DNA of 39,360 nt from an uncultured Clostridia bacterium. Its GTDB lineage: Bacteria > Bacillota > Clostridia > Oscillospirales > Acutalibacteraceae. The notes beneath the pieces were generated by a model that did not search any database, had not been told where the DNA came from, and saw nothing but the letters and a program-made list of their open reading frames with translations. Of this stretch, positions 8,573 through 17,453 are shown one piece after another (positions within the stretch are counted from its first letter, which is position 1; each line of letters begins with the position of its first letter). Location: the NCBI GenBank assembly GCA_947589485.1, contig CANQBK010000011.1:1-39360 (forward strand), read 5' to 3'. A program made the translations under genes and the position numbers.

Positions 8573-10534
8573 TTATTCTGCCGTTTCTTCCTCGGCGTTA
8601 TCGTTTAAAACAGCCTTCATTGAAAGACTTATGCGCTTGTTTTCAAAATCAACAGCGGTAATTTTAACTTTTACTTTCTGACCTATCGAAAGTACATCTT
8701 CGGGCTTTTCTACACGCTCGTTTGATATTTGCGAAACATGGATAAGACCGTCGATACCGGCGATTATCTTTGCAAATGCGCCGAACTGAGTAAGACCTAC
8801 TATCTCTACTTCACATTCGGTGCCGACAGGATAATTGTTTTTAAGGATCTCCCAAGGATTGTCTTCGTCCTTTTTGTATCCGAGAGAAATTTTACCCTTT
8901 TCTCTGTCAAGAGATTTTATGTAAACTTCAACAGTATCGCCTACGTTTACAACCTCGGACGGATGCTTTATCCTGCTCCATGAAAGCTCTGAAATGTGGA
9001 TCATTCCGTCAATTCCGCCAATATCAACAAACGCACCGTAAGAGGTGAGCGACTTTACAACACCTGTATATTTCTTGCCGACCTCAGCAGATTCCCAAAA
9101 TTCCTCCGCCTTTTTCTTGCGTTCATCATTAAGAACGGAACGAATAGATCCTACCGCACGCCTTCTTTGTCTTGTAACCTCGATAATACGGAAAGAAACT
9201 TCCTTTTTAAGAAGATTTTCAAGGTTTTCGCCTCTTGAGGCTGTTGCCTGCGATGCGGGTATAAACACTCTTATGCCGTTTGTAAGGGCAATTACGCCGC
9301 CCTTAACTACTTCGTTAACAACACCTTTTACTATCGTTTTTTCTTCTTCTGCTTTAACAATAGCGTCCCAACCCTTTTGGGAATCAAAACGTTTCTTGGA
9401 AAGAAGAACTGTGCCCTCTTGGTCGTTAGTTTTCATAATTACAAGATCAAGCTCGTCCCCAACGCTTACAAGATCTTCGGGTTTTGCAGTCGGATCATTT
9501 GAAAGCTCGTCAAGGGGAATTATCCCTGTTTGTTTTCTGCCTACATCAACCTGTACCTCTGTTGGGGTAACACCAACAACAACGCCGTGTACCCTGCCGT
9601 CTGTATTATAATTTTTGAAAGACTCTTCAAGGAGCGCTTCAAATTCGCTAGGCTCAGTTTTGTTTTCTTCAGTATTGTTTTTAATTTCTTCTGTCATGGT
9701 AACAAGTACCTCCTTTATTATGCTTGCCGGAGTCGATGCTCCGGCGGTAATACCTATCCGATTGGCTTTTTGCACCGCAACAAGCGGCAATTCCTTAGCC
9801 GATTCTATAAGATAAGTCTCACGGCACTTATCTTTGCATATTTTAAACAGCTTGTTTGTGTTTGAACTGTGTTTTCCGCCGATTACAAGCATAAGATCCG
9901 ACTTTGAGGCAAGAAGCCCCGCCTCGGATTGTCGATCGGATGTGGCACTACATATTGTATCAAATATTTTAGCATTTGTACATACTTTTTGCAATATTTT
10001 TAAAGTTTTTTTCCACTCCGCAACGTCAAAGGTTGTTTGGGCGACAACACACACTCGTTCGTTTTTTATATGAGGAAATTTTTCTATAATTTCGTTCAAC
10101 TCGGAACAATCCGTATAAGTATGGTACTCGGAAACGCAGTGACCGACGATGCCGCGTACCTCCGGATGATCCTTGTCCCCCGCTATAAGAATTATTTCGC
10201 CGAGCGAGGAATGTTCGGCAACTATTTTATGGATTTTCATTACAAAAGGACACGTTGCGTTACGAAAGTCTATTTTAAGCTCATCTATCCTGTCGGTAAT
10301 ATTTTTCGGTACTCCGTGCGAACGAATGACCAATGTTTCTCCGTTTTTTACATCGTCCGGCGAATCTGCGATCCTTACTCCTTTTGATGCAAGCTCCTCA
10401 ACCATATTCCCGTTATGGATTATGGGACCGAGCGTATAGACTTTTTTCCCCTCGTCAAGCAATTTTTCAACAATATTTACGGCACGCCTTACGCCAAAAC
10501 AAAAGCCTGCCGATTTTGCAACAGTTACAGTCAC
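8573..10534 (-). CDS. ispH-rpsA: Fused IspH (HMBPP reductase) and ribosomal protein S1
   Basis: 653 aa with two unrelated parts. Residues 1-280 are IspH, the last enzyme of the MEP isoprenoid pathway, with [4Fe-4S] ligands Cys12 (GFCFGVRRAV), Cys95 (ATCPFV) and Cys195 and the signature ITAGASTPASII at 262-273. Residues 312-640 contain four S1 RNA-binding repeats, matching the short Firmicutes form of S1/YpfD. This fusion is known from other Clostridia. The start is GTG with GGAGG upstream, overlapping the plsC stop by 4 nt. An internal AGGAGGT 10 nt before Met280 (ATG at 9697) could give a separate 374-aa S1 protein; see findings. Confidence 0.93.
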   Translation of the reverse strand: MTVTVAKSAGFCFGVRRAVNIVEKLLDEGKKVYTLGPIIHNGNMVEELASKGVRIADSPDDVKNGETLVIRSHGVPKNITDRIDELKIDFRNATCPFVMKIHKIVAEHSSLGEIILIAGDKDHPEVRGIVGHCVSEYHTYTDCSELNEIIEKFPHIKNERVCVVAQTTFDVAEWKKTLKILQKVCTNAKIFDTICSATSDRQSEAGLLASKSDLMLVIGGKHSSNTNKLFKICKDKCRETYLIESAKELPLVAVQKANRIGITAGASTPASIIKEVLVTMTEEIKNNTEENKTEPSEFEALLEESFKNYNTDGRVHGVVVGVTPTEVQVDVGRKQTGIIPLDELSNDPTAKPEDLVSVGDELDLVIMKTNDQEGTVLLSKKRFDSQKGWDAIVKAEEEKTIVKGVVNEVVKGGVIALTNGIRVFIPASQATASRGENLENLLKKEVSFRIIEVTRQRRRAVGSIRSVLNDERKKKAEEFWESAEVGKKYTGVVKSLTSYGAFVDIGGIDGMIHISELSWSRIKHPSEVVNVGDTVEVYIKSLDREKGKISLGYKKDEDNPWEILKNNYPVGTECEVEIVGLTQFGAFAKIIAGIDGLIHVSQISNERVEKPEDVLSIGQKVKVKITAVDFENKRISLSMKAVLNDNAEEETAE

Positions 10535-11115
10535 TCGTTCGCCTCCAATTGAGCAGTTATTTGCTCCTTTATTGTTTTTGAAAATTTCCTTGCCGCCTTT
10601 AATGAGGTATCTTTCGGAGGGTAAAGAAGTTCTCCAAAAGTTACTGTAATTTTTGAAAACGGCTTTATTTTTCCCTTGGAATATATTGATACCGGCAGGA
10701 CGGGAACACTGTTTTTTACTGCGAGCAGCGCACTGCCCGCTTTTGGTTCAAAGCTGCCATCACGAACTATTTTACCCTGCGGAAAAATACCTATTATCCT
10801 GCCGAGTGAAAGCAGAGAATTTGCCTTGTTGACCGACTTTATATCGGAGCTGCTGCGTTTTACGGGAAATACTCCGCACAATTTCATAAACAGGCGCACC
10901 AAAAATCCTTTATCGGTAAAAAATTCTGATTTTGCCATAAAAAAGATTTTTCGCCGTACACCTAATGCAATTGCGGGCGGGTCAAAAAGACTTATATGGT
11001 TCGCACATATTATCACCGCGCCTTTTTTAGGAATATTTTTCCTGCCGATATAGGTTATCCTGTAAAACGGTCTGATAAAAATAAGCGCCAGAAATCTAAA
11101 AATATAATAAATTAT
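10531..11115 (-). CDS. PlsC-type acyltransferase paralogue, non-standard start
   Basis: 1-acylglycerol-3-phosphate acyltransferase-like protein. It has the acceptor motif CANHISLFDPP (NHx4D), but the FPEGTRS motif of the family reads FPQGKIV, so the usual Glu is Gln. The first ordinary in-frame start (GTG at 11016) leaves only four residues before the NHx4D block. In-frame, family-like sequence (RFLALIFIRPFYR, YIGRKNIPKKGAV) continues upstream to about 11110, with no ATG, GTG or TTG before the in-frame stop. The likely start is therefore AUA (11115) or AUU (11112) next to GGGAGA and overlapping the stop of the preceding plsC, giving about 194 aa. A sequencing or frameshift error is the alternative. 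It ends in a 4-nt overlap with ispH-rpsA. Confidence 0.7.
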   Translation of the reverse strand: MIYYIFRFLALIFIRPFYRITYIGRKNIPKKGAVIICANHISLFDPPAIALGVRRKIFFMAKSEFFTDKGFLVRLFMKLCGVFPVKRSSSDIKSVNKANSLLSLGRIIGIFPQGKIVRDGSFEPKAGSALLAVKNSVPVLPVSIYSKGKIKPFSKITVTFGELLYPPKDTSLKAARKFSKTIKEQITAQLEANE

Positions 11116-11723
11116 TTTAGATCATTCTCCCTTAACTCTTTTATCTTGGACATTATTTTTAAGGCAGCGCTGCGGTATTCCTTTTCTCCGCCGTCTTTAA
11201 ATCCAAGTTCTGCGGGTGTAATGGGCTTGCCCCATGATATTGTCACTTTTTGGAACATCTTTATTTTTTTGTTTTTTGGTGTAATACATACGGGGATCAC
11301 GGGTACGTTCATTTGGCACGATATTATTGCGGCGCCTGATTTAGGTCTTAAAAATTCACCTGTTTTTGATCTTGTACCCTCAATAAATATTCCCAGAAGT
11401 TTCCCTTCGGATACCATAGTTTCCGCCGCTTTGATTGCGCTTCCGTCATTTGCTCCCCTTTTGACAGGAAATGCTCCGAGAGTACGAATCAGCTTTGACA
11501 AAAATTTATTTTTGAAAAGCTCGGACTTTGCCATATAGAAAATCTGACGTTTTTGGGTCAAAGCAAGCAAAACGGGGTCGAAGTTTGACAAGTGGTTGGA
11601 GCAAACTACAAAAGCCCCGTCATCGGGTATATTTTTTTTCCCGTTTACCTTATAAAAAAACAGCAGCTTAAAAACCGGTATCAACACTATTCTGCCGACT
11701 ACATAAAGGGGGTTACGTTTCAT
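11112..11723 (-). CDS. plsC: 1-acyl-sn-glycerol-3-phosphate acyltransferase
   Basis: Transfers an acyl group to lysophosphatidate to make phosphatidic acid at the membrane. 203 aa. N-terminal hydrophobic segment RIVLIPVFKLLFFY (11-24), then the NHx4D motif in CSNHLSNFDP (His44, Asp49), GAFPVKRG and FIEGTRSKTGEF with the complete Glu-Gly-Thr-Arg block. It overlaps the cmk stop by 4 nt (ATGA) and has AAGGAGAAT upstream. A cmk-plsC pairing is common in clostridia. Compared with the following paralogue, this copy keeps all catalytic motifs and is the better candidate for the housekeeping enzyme. Confidence 0.9.
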   Translation of the reverse strand: MKRNPLYVVGRIVLIPVFKLLFFYKVNGKKNIPDDGAFVVCSNHLSNFDPVLLALTQKRQIFYMAKSELFKNKFLSKLIRTLGAFPVKRGANDGSAIKAAETMVSEGKLLGIFIEGTRSKTGEFLRPKSGAAIISCQMNVPVIPVCITPKNKKIKMFQKVTISWGKPITPAELGFKDGGEKEYRSAALKIMSKIKELRENDLK

Positions 11724-12385
11724 ACGATATTCTCCTTTATCACTGTTATTATTTTTTCCGCCGTCTGATCAAGTGTCAGATTTGACGTATCAATTACAAC
11801 CGCGTTTTCTGCCGCCTTGAGAGGCGCTGTTTCACGGTGCGAATCGTTATAGTCACGTTTAACTATATCTTCAAGAACAGTGTCGTAATCTGCGTATTCT
11901 CCCTTTTCTTTGAGTTGGAGTACCCGTCTTTTTGCCCGTACCTCGGGAGAAGCGGTAAGGAATATTTTAACTTGGGCGTTCGGCAGCACCACCGTACCTA
12001 TATCTCTTCCGTCCATTATTACATTTTCGGTCTTTGAAAAATTACGCTGAAGATCAAGCAAAAAGTCACGGACTTGCGGTATTTGAGAAACAAGCGAAGC
12101 TGTCATGGACGCCTTTTCGGTACGAATGTCATCGCTTACGTCCGTATCATTCAAAAGAACGTGTTGTTCACCGTTAAAAAATACAATGCTTATATCCGTT
12201 TTCGGCAATATTGAAACAACCTTGGGAGCGTCGGAAGGATCTATTCCGTTTTTTATACAGGCAAGACCGACCGCACGATATAACGCGCCCGTATCAACAT
12301 AGATAAAACCAAGCTCTAAAGCCGCCCTGCGGGCAATCGTACTTTTTCCCGCACCGGCAGGTCCGTCTATGGCAACCGCTATCAT
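11720..12385 (-). CDS. cmk: Cytidylate kinase
   Basis: Phosphorylates CMP and dCMP to the diphosphates. 221 aa. P-loop GPAGAGKST at 8-16, the YVDTGALYRAVG substrate segment at about 30-41, the DGRDIGTVV motif near 113 and a RDYNDSHRETAPL lid-type segment near 175. GGGGGA lies 8 nt before the ATG. It starts 54 nt after purD with no convincing terminator between, so it may be co-transcribed with the purine genes. It begins the block cmk-plsC-plsC-ispH/rpsA. Confidence 0.96.
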   Translation of the reverse strand: MIAVAIDGPAGAGKSTIARRAALELGFIYVDTGALYRAVGLACIKNGIDPSDAPKVVSILPKTDISIVFFNGEQHVLLNDTDVSDDIRTEKASMTASLVSQIPQVRDFLLDLQRNFSKTENVIMDGRDIGTVVLPNAQVKIFLTASPEVRAKRRVLQLKEKGEYADYDTVLEDIVKRDYNDSHRETAPLKAAENAVVIDTSNLTLDQTAEKIITVIKENIV

Positions 12386-12439
12386 AAATAATTTCCCCCG
12401 TTATGTAATTATATTCATAAAATTTATAAATTCGGAGCA

Positions 12440-13723
12440 TTAATCGGTTTTTTCTTCAGAAACAGCACGCCCGATGTCTGTACGGTAATGCGCACCGTCA
12501 AAGGAGATACTTTTTACAGCCGAATACGCCTTGTCGAGGGCTTCGTCAAGTGTTTTTGCCGTTGCAGAAATGCCGAGGACACGTCCGCCGTTTGTATAAA
12601 ATTTGCCGTTTTCAAATTTAGTTCCGGCATGGTAAACCGTTGCGCCGTCCGTTTGACCGTTTTCGTCAAGACCGGAAATTTCAATACCCTTTTTGTAGGA
12701 AAGCGGGTAACCGCCCGATGCCATAACAACACAAGCCGCCGCTTCGTTGCTCCATTCAATATCAAGATGTGAAAGTCTTTCGTCTATTACCGCTTCTATT
12801 ATATCGACAAGATCTGTTTTCAGTCTTGGCAGCACAACCTGTGCCTCCGGATCTCCGAAACGTGCGTTATATTCGATGACTTTGGGACCGTCCGGCGTAA
12901 TCATAAGTCCAAAATAAAGACAACCCTTAAATTTGCGGTTTTCGCTGTTCATTGCCGCAACGGTAGGCTCAAAAATAGTTTTGCGGCATATTTCCGCAAT
13001 TTCATCGGTATAATAAGGGTTTGGACTTATAGTACCCATACCGCCGGTATTAAGCCCCTCGTCGTTGTCATACGCTCTTTTATGATCCATTGAGGACACC
13101 ATTGGTTTGAGCGATATGCCGTCGGTAAAAGCAAGAACCGAAACTTCGGGACCGGTAAGAAATTCTTCCACAACAACGTTATTGCCGGAATCCCCGAATT
13201 TTTTGTCCTGCATAATTTCTTTTACAGCCGCCTGTGCCTCGTCACGGTTTTCGGCTATAATAACGCCTTTGCCCAAAGCAAGTCCGTCCGCCTTTATGAC
13301 AACGGGGTATTTGTTTTTGGAATCTATATATGACATAACCTTTTTCGGGTCGTCAAACACCTCATAGTCAGCCGTGGGAATATTGTATTTTTTCATAAGG
13401 TTTTTTGAAAATACCTTACTGCTTTCAATTGTTGCCGCATTAGCGTGGGGACCAAATGCGCGAATACCGGCATCTTCAAGTGCGTCTGTCATACCGTCGG
13501 CAAGGGGATCGTCGGGAGCTACAAAAACAAGGTCTATTCCGTTCTCCTTTGAGAATGTAACGATTTTTTCCTTATCCATTGCGCTTATGTCAACACATTC
13601 AGCGTCCTTGGATATTCCTCCGTTTCCGGGAGCAGCATATATTTTCTCGACACGGGGACTTTCTTTCAGCTTGCGGATTATTGCGTGTTCACGTCCCCCG
13701 CCGCCTACTACAAGAATTTTCAT
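12440..13723 (-). CDS. purD: Phosphoribosylamine-glycine ligase (GAR synthetase)
   Basis: ATP-grasp enzyme joining phosphoribosylamine and glycine, step 2 of purine synthesis. 427 aa. N-terminal VVGGGGREHAI, ATP-grasp lysine region KYPVVIKADGLALGKGV, then GPEVSVLAFTDG, the family signature RFGDPEAQV and the C-terminal domain. GGAGGA precedes the ATG by 7 nt. It follows the AICAR transformylase gene after 17 nt and closes the purine run. Confidence 0.97.
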   Translation of the reverse strand: MKILVVGGGGREHAIIRKLKESPRVEKIYAAPGNGGISKDAECVDISAMDKEKIVTFSKENGIDLVFVAPDDPLADGMTDALEDAGIRAFGPHANAATIESSKVFSKNLMKKYNIPTADYEVFDDPKKVMSYIDSKNKYPVVIKADGLALGKGVIIAENRDEAQAAVKEIMQDKKFGDSGNNVVVEEFLTGPEVSVLAFTDGISLKPMVSSMDHKRAYDNDEGLNTGGMGTISPNPYYTDEIAEICRKTIFEPTVAAMNSENRKFKGCLYFGLMITPDGPKVIEYNARFGDPEAQVVLPRLKTDLVDIIEAVIDERLSHLDIEWSNEAAACVVMASGGYPLSYKKGIEISGLDENGQTDGATVYHAGTKFENGKFYTNGGRVLGISATAKTLDEALDKAYSAVKSISFDGAHYRTDIGRAVSEEKTD

Positions 13724-13740
13724 TTTTGCTTCCTCCTAAA

Positions 13741-14916
13741 TCAATGATGGAAAAGACGAATACCTGTAAACGCCATTGCAATGTTGTATTTATTGCAGGT
13801 ATCAATAACATTGTCGTCACGAATTGAGCCGCCCGGCTGTGCGATATATTGCACACCGCTGCGCTTTGCACGCTCTATGTTGTCACCGAACGGGAAGAAA
13901 GCGTCTGAACCGAGTGATACTCCGTTAAAGCCTGCAAGCCACTCTTTCTTTTCCTCTTTTGTGAGCGGTTCGGGCTTTCTTGTAAAGAACTGCTCCCAAA
14001 CGCCGTCGGCAAGAACATCTTCATAGTCATCAGAAATATAAACATCAATGGTATTGTCACGGTCAGGACGGCGAATGTCATCTTTAAACGGAAGTGCAAG
14101 TACCTTTGGACACTGGCGCAGATACCATATATCGGCTTTGTTTCCGGCAAGACGTGTACAGTGTATTCTTGACTGCTGACCTGCACCGACGCCTATTGCC
14201 TGTCCGTCCTTAGCATAGCAAACGGAATTTGACTGGGTATATTTAAGAGTTATGAGCGAAATTACAAGGTCACGTTTTGCCTCTTCTGTAAGCTCTTTAT
14301 TGTTCGTCACAATATTTTTGAGCATATCGGCGTCTATTTTAAGATTATTTCTTCCCTGTTCAAAGGTTATGCCGTAAACCTGCTTACGCTCAATTTTCGC
14401 AGGAACATAATCGGTATCTATTTTTATGATGTTGTATGTACCTTTTCTCTTTGATTTTAAAATTTCAAGAGCCTCGTCCGTATAATCGGGAGCGATTATG
14501 CCGTCGGAAACTTCTCTTTTTAAGAGCAGAGCCGTCTGTTTGTCGCAGGTATCGGAAAGAGCCGCCCAATCGCCGTAGGACGACATTCTGTCAGCGCCCC
14601 TTGCCCTTGCGTATGCGCTCGCAATCGGTGAAAGCTCTAAATCGTCAACAAAATAAATTTTTTTGAGCGTATCGGAAAGTTCTGTCGCAACTGCCGCTCC
14701 TGCCGGGCTGACATGCTTAAACGAAGCCGCTGCCGGAAGCCCTGTTGCCGCTTTCAGCTCATTTACAAGCTGCCAGCCGTTAAAGGCATCAAGAAAATTT
14801 ATATATCCGGGCTTTCCGTTAAGCACTGTTACGGGAAGCTCCGTTCCGTCAGCCATATATATTCTTGACGGTTTTTGATTAGGATTGCATCCGTATTTCA
14901 ATTCTATCTCATTCAT
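13741..14916 (-). CDS. AICAR transformylase (stand-alone PurH C-terminal domain type)
   Basis: Transfers the formyl group of 10-formyl-THF to AICAR, the penultimate purine step. 391 aa. Shares ELKYGCNPNQKP, SFKHVSPAGAAV (with the Lys-His pair expected for this active site), GVGAGQQSRIHC and SDAFFPFGDNI with the transformylase half of PurH. The N-terminal MGS-like IMP cyclohydrolase domain of bifunctional PurH is absent; that step is supplied by the next gene upstream (14955-15662). The start at 14916 has AAGGAGA 7 nt upstream; an in-frame start at 14952 is less likely. Co-transcribed with its functional partner, 38 nt apart. Confidence 0.93.
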   Translation of the reverse strand: MNEIELKYGCNPNQKPSRIYMADGTELPVTVLNGKPGYINFLDAFNGWQLVNELKAATGLPAAASFKHVSPAGAAVATELSDTLKKIYFVDDLELSPIASAYARARGADRMSSYGDWAALSDTCDKQTALLLKREVSDGIIAPDYTDEALEILKSKRKGTYNIIKIDTDYVPAKIERKQVYGITFEQGRNNLKIDADMLKNIVTNNKELTEEAKRDLVISLITLKYTQSNSVCYAKDGQAIGVGAGQQSRIHCTRLAGNKADIWYLRQCPKVLALPFKDDIRRPDRDNTIDVYISDDYEDVLADGVWEQFFTRKPEPLTKEEKKEWLAGFNGVSLGSDAFFPFGDNIERAKRSGVQYIAQPGGSIRDDNVIDTCNKYNIAMAFTGIRLFHH

Positions 14917-14954
14917 TGTGGATTCTCCTTTGATATATCTTTTTATACGCAAAA

Positions 14955-15662
14955 TTATTTGTTCTTATTTATTATCCTATCCTCAAATTCGCCGGTTTCA
15001 AGGTTTATGAACCTTGTGTACAGCGATACCTTATTGTCCGCATTAAGAGCGTCCCAGACATTGTTTGTAAAGGTATCTATATCGCCCTCGATATTTACGG
15101 ATACGGGTTCACCCTCAAATGATGGAATAGGATCACCGTCACACCTGTATGTATGGATAAAATGACCTTCTCCGTCAACAGGCTGTGAATATTCATAAAA
15201 ATAACGCAATACGGAATTTTCTCTTCCCTCATTGCTTTTCAGTATTGACAGCTTGTAAGAAAAGCTGCCATCGGAAAGCTCAACAATACCCGATATTCTC
15301 GGAGTAAAGTTCGGCGCGTCAGGCTCAAAAGTGCGTGTACGCAGGGCATCTTCAAATGTTTTTCCCTCAAGGATAAAATCTTTTACGGTATCGGTCTGAT
15401 CGCCATTTGTTACAATTGTACAGCCGTCAAGAGTACGCACAGGCGCATATATAATAAGCGACGGATCTACGAGCTTTGACGGGTCAAACGCCTCTGTTTT
15501 AAGATCCTTTCCCTCTGCCGTAAATATACGGTTGCGGCTGTTTTCGCTTCTGCCCATTATGAAATAGCCTATTACGGCGTTTTTTCCGTCACAGCTTTTT
15601 CCTATTATTATTCCCCTGCCGGGATATGTTGTGGAGGAGATCTCCTTTTTTAAATCTGTCAT
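14955..15662 (-). CDS. PurO-type IMP cyclohydrolase
   Basis: Predicted to close the ring of FAICAR to give IMP, the last step of purine synthesis. 235 aa. It matches the IMP_cyclohyd family (PurO of archaea and its clostridial relatives) in YPGRGIIIGKS, VIGYFIMGRSENSRNR and the IIYAPVR segment. The PurO family has an NTN-hydrolase-like fold and is unrelated to PurH. Context supports the call: it lies between purN and a transformylase that lacks a cyclohydrolase domain. Start chosen at MTDLKKEI with AAAGG about 10 nt upstream. Confidence 0.88.
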   Translation of the reverse strand: MTDLKKEISSTTYPGRGIIIGKSCDGKNAVIGYFIMGRSENSRNRIFTAEGKDLKTEAFDPSKLVDPSLIIYAPVRTLDGCTIVTNGDQTDTVKDFILEGKTFEDALRTRTFEPDAPNFTPRISGIVELSDGSFSYKLSILKSNEGRENSVLRYFYEYSQPVDGEGHFIHTYRCDGDPIPSFEGEPVSVNIEGDIDTFTNNVWDALNADNKVSLYTRFINLETGEFEDRIINKNK

Positions 15663-15695
15663 TTTTTTCTTACCTTTCAATTTTTTTAAGCCGTC

Positions 15696-16340
15696 TTATA
15701 CGCCGGCGGCATTTTCCGCAGTTATATATACACAGTTATTCCTTACCTCCAGCCTATCGTCGCAAAAAAGCGAAACCGCTTGGGGCAGGATCTTCCATTC
15801 CGCTTGTTCCATAACTCTTTTTTGAAGTGTTTCGGGAGTATCGCCGTCAAGAACCTCGACAGCCTTTTGAAGTATAATGGGACCCCCGTCACAAACCTCG
15901 GTTACAAAATGGACGGTTGCACCTGTCAGTTTAACTCCTTTTTTTAGAGCTTCTTCGTGGACGCGAAGCCCGTAGTACCCTTTCCCGCAAAAAGACGGAA
16001 TAAGGGCGGGGTGAACGTTCATCATTTTGTTAGGCAGAGCCTTAACAACTAACTCGTCAAGAATCGTCATAAATCCGGCATAGACAACAAGATCCGCTTT
16101 TTCCTCAGTAAGCGCCTTTAAAATATCCCTGCTGTATTCAACGGAATCGGGATATTCCCTGCGTGCAAGAACACGGGTTTTTATGTTGTGCTTTTTAGCT
16201 CTTTCAAGAGCATAAGCATCGGGCTTTGAGGATATAACGCAAGTTATTCTGCCGTTCTTTATTGAACCGTTTTCCTGTGCGTCGATAAGGGCCTGAAGAT
16301 TCGTACCGCCTCCCGATACAAGAACCACAATATTTTTCAT
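15696..16340 (-). CDS. purN: Phosphoribosylglycinamide formyltransferase
   Basis: Uses 10-formyl-THF to formylate GAR (step 3). 214 aa, normal. N-terminal VLVSGGGTNLQALIDA, then the catalytic block MMNVHPALIPSFCGKGYYG (Asn-His) and the later Asp in VTEVCDGGPI. GGGAG lies 9 nt before the ATG. Together with the separate 10-formyl-THF-dependent transformylase downstream, the run holds both folate-dependent steps. Confidence 0.96.
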   Translation of the reverse strand: MKNIVVLVSGGGTNLQALIDAQENGSIKNGRITCVISSKPDAYALERAKKHNIKTRVLARREYPDSVEYSRDILKALTEEKADLVVYAGFMTILDELVVKALPNKMMNVHPALIPSFCGKGYYGLRVHEEALKKGVKLTGATVHFVTEVCDGGPIILQKAVEVLDGDTPETLQKRVMEQAEWKILPQAVSLFCDDRLEVRNNCVYITAENAAGV

Positions 16341-16373
16341 AATAAACTACTCCCAAATTAGAGGTTTTAGATT

Positions 16374-17411
16374 TTAATATTCAATTATAACGCCTTCATC
16401 GCCTTCAACCAGCTCGCCGAGAACATAAGCGCTTTCACCTGCCGAATTGATAACATCTAAGGCCTCGTCTACGTCGTTTCTGTCAACAACTACCGTCATA
16501 CCGACGCCCATATTAAACGTGTTGAACATATCACGTTCGGGAATGTTGCCGGTTTTCGCAATAAGATCAAATATCGGAAGCACCTGAACGTCACTGCGCA
16601 AAATTTTTGCGGAAATACCTTTCGGAAGAGAACGGGGAATATTTTCGTAAAATCCTCCGCCTGTTATATGGGATATTGATTTGACCTTTACGGAGTCAAT
16701 AAGCGACATTACCGCCTTTACATAAATCCTCGTCGGGGTCAACAGAGTTTCACCGAGAGTTGCGCCAAGTTCGTCATAGTATTTTGAAAGGTTTTCTTTA
16801 TCAACGTCAAACACCTTTCTTATAAGTGAAAAACCGTTTGAGTGTACGCCGCTTGACTTAATGGCAATCATAACATCGCCCGACTTCTGAGTATCGGGGT
16901 TGAGAATTTTATCCTTATCAACAACACCTACCGAAAATCCCGCAAGATCGTACTCGTCCTCCGGCATAAGTCCCGGATGCTCTGCTGTTTCGCCGCCGAT
17001 AAGCGCGCAGCCGCTCTGCACGCAGCCCTCCGCAACTCCGGAAACGATTTGAGCAACCTTTTCGGGATAATTTTTGCCTATGGCTATATAATCAAGAAAG
17101 AACTGCGGTTTTGCTCCGCAGCAAATTATATCGTTTACACACATTGCCACACAGTCGATACCTACCGTATCGTGTTTATCCATAAGAAACGCAATTTTAA
17201 TTTTTGTTCCTACTCCGTCCGTACCCGAAACAAGGACAGGTTTTTTTATATTTTCGGTGTCTAATTCAAAAAGACCGCCGAAACCGCCAATCCCCGAAAG
17301 GACGCCTTTTACCATTGTTTTGGCAACGTGTTCTTTCATAAGTTCAACGGCTTTGTATCCTGCCGTAACGTCAACTCCCGCAGCTTTGTAGCTGTCACTG
17401 AAACTTTTCAT
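16374..17411 (-). CDS. purM: Phosphoribosylformylglycinamidine cyclo-ligase (AIR synthetase)
   Basis: ATP-dependent closure of FGAM to AIR. 345 aa. Typical features: [16 protein letters not shown] at the N-terminus, [22 protein letters not shown], the [12 protein letters not shown] signature and [18 protein letters not shown] lies 6 nt before the ATG. It is separated from purF by 42 nt. Confidence 0.97.
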   Translation of the reverse strand: MKSFSDSYKAAGVDVTAGYKAVELMKEHVAKTMVKGVLSGIGGFGGLFELDTENIKKPVLVSGTDGVGTKIKIAFLMDKHDTVGIDCVAMCVNDIICCGAKPQFFLDYIAIGKNYPEKVAQIVSGVAEGCVQSGCALIGGETAEHPGLMPEDEYDLAGFSVGVVDKDKILNPDTQKSGDVMIAIKSSGVHSNGFSLIRKVFDVDKENLSKYYDELGATLGETLLTPTRIYVKAVMSLIDSVKVKSISHITGGGFYENIPRSLPKGISAKILRSDVQVLPIFDLIAKTGNIPERDMFNTFNMGVGMTVVVDRNDVDEALDVINSAGESAYVLGELVEGDEGVIIEY

Positions 17412-17453
17412 TTTTTACCTCCGATAAACAGCGATTGCTGTAATTGTCATATT

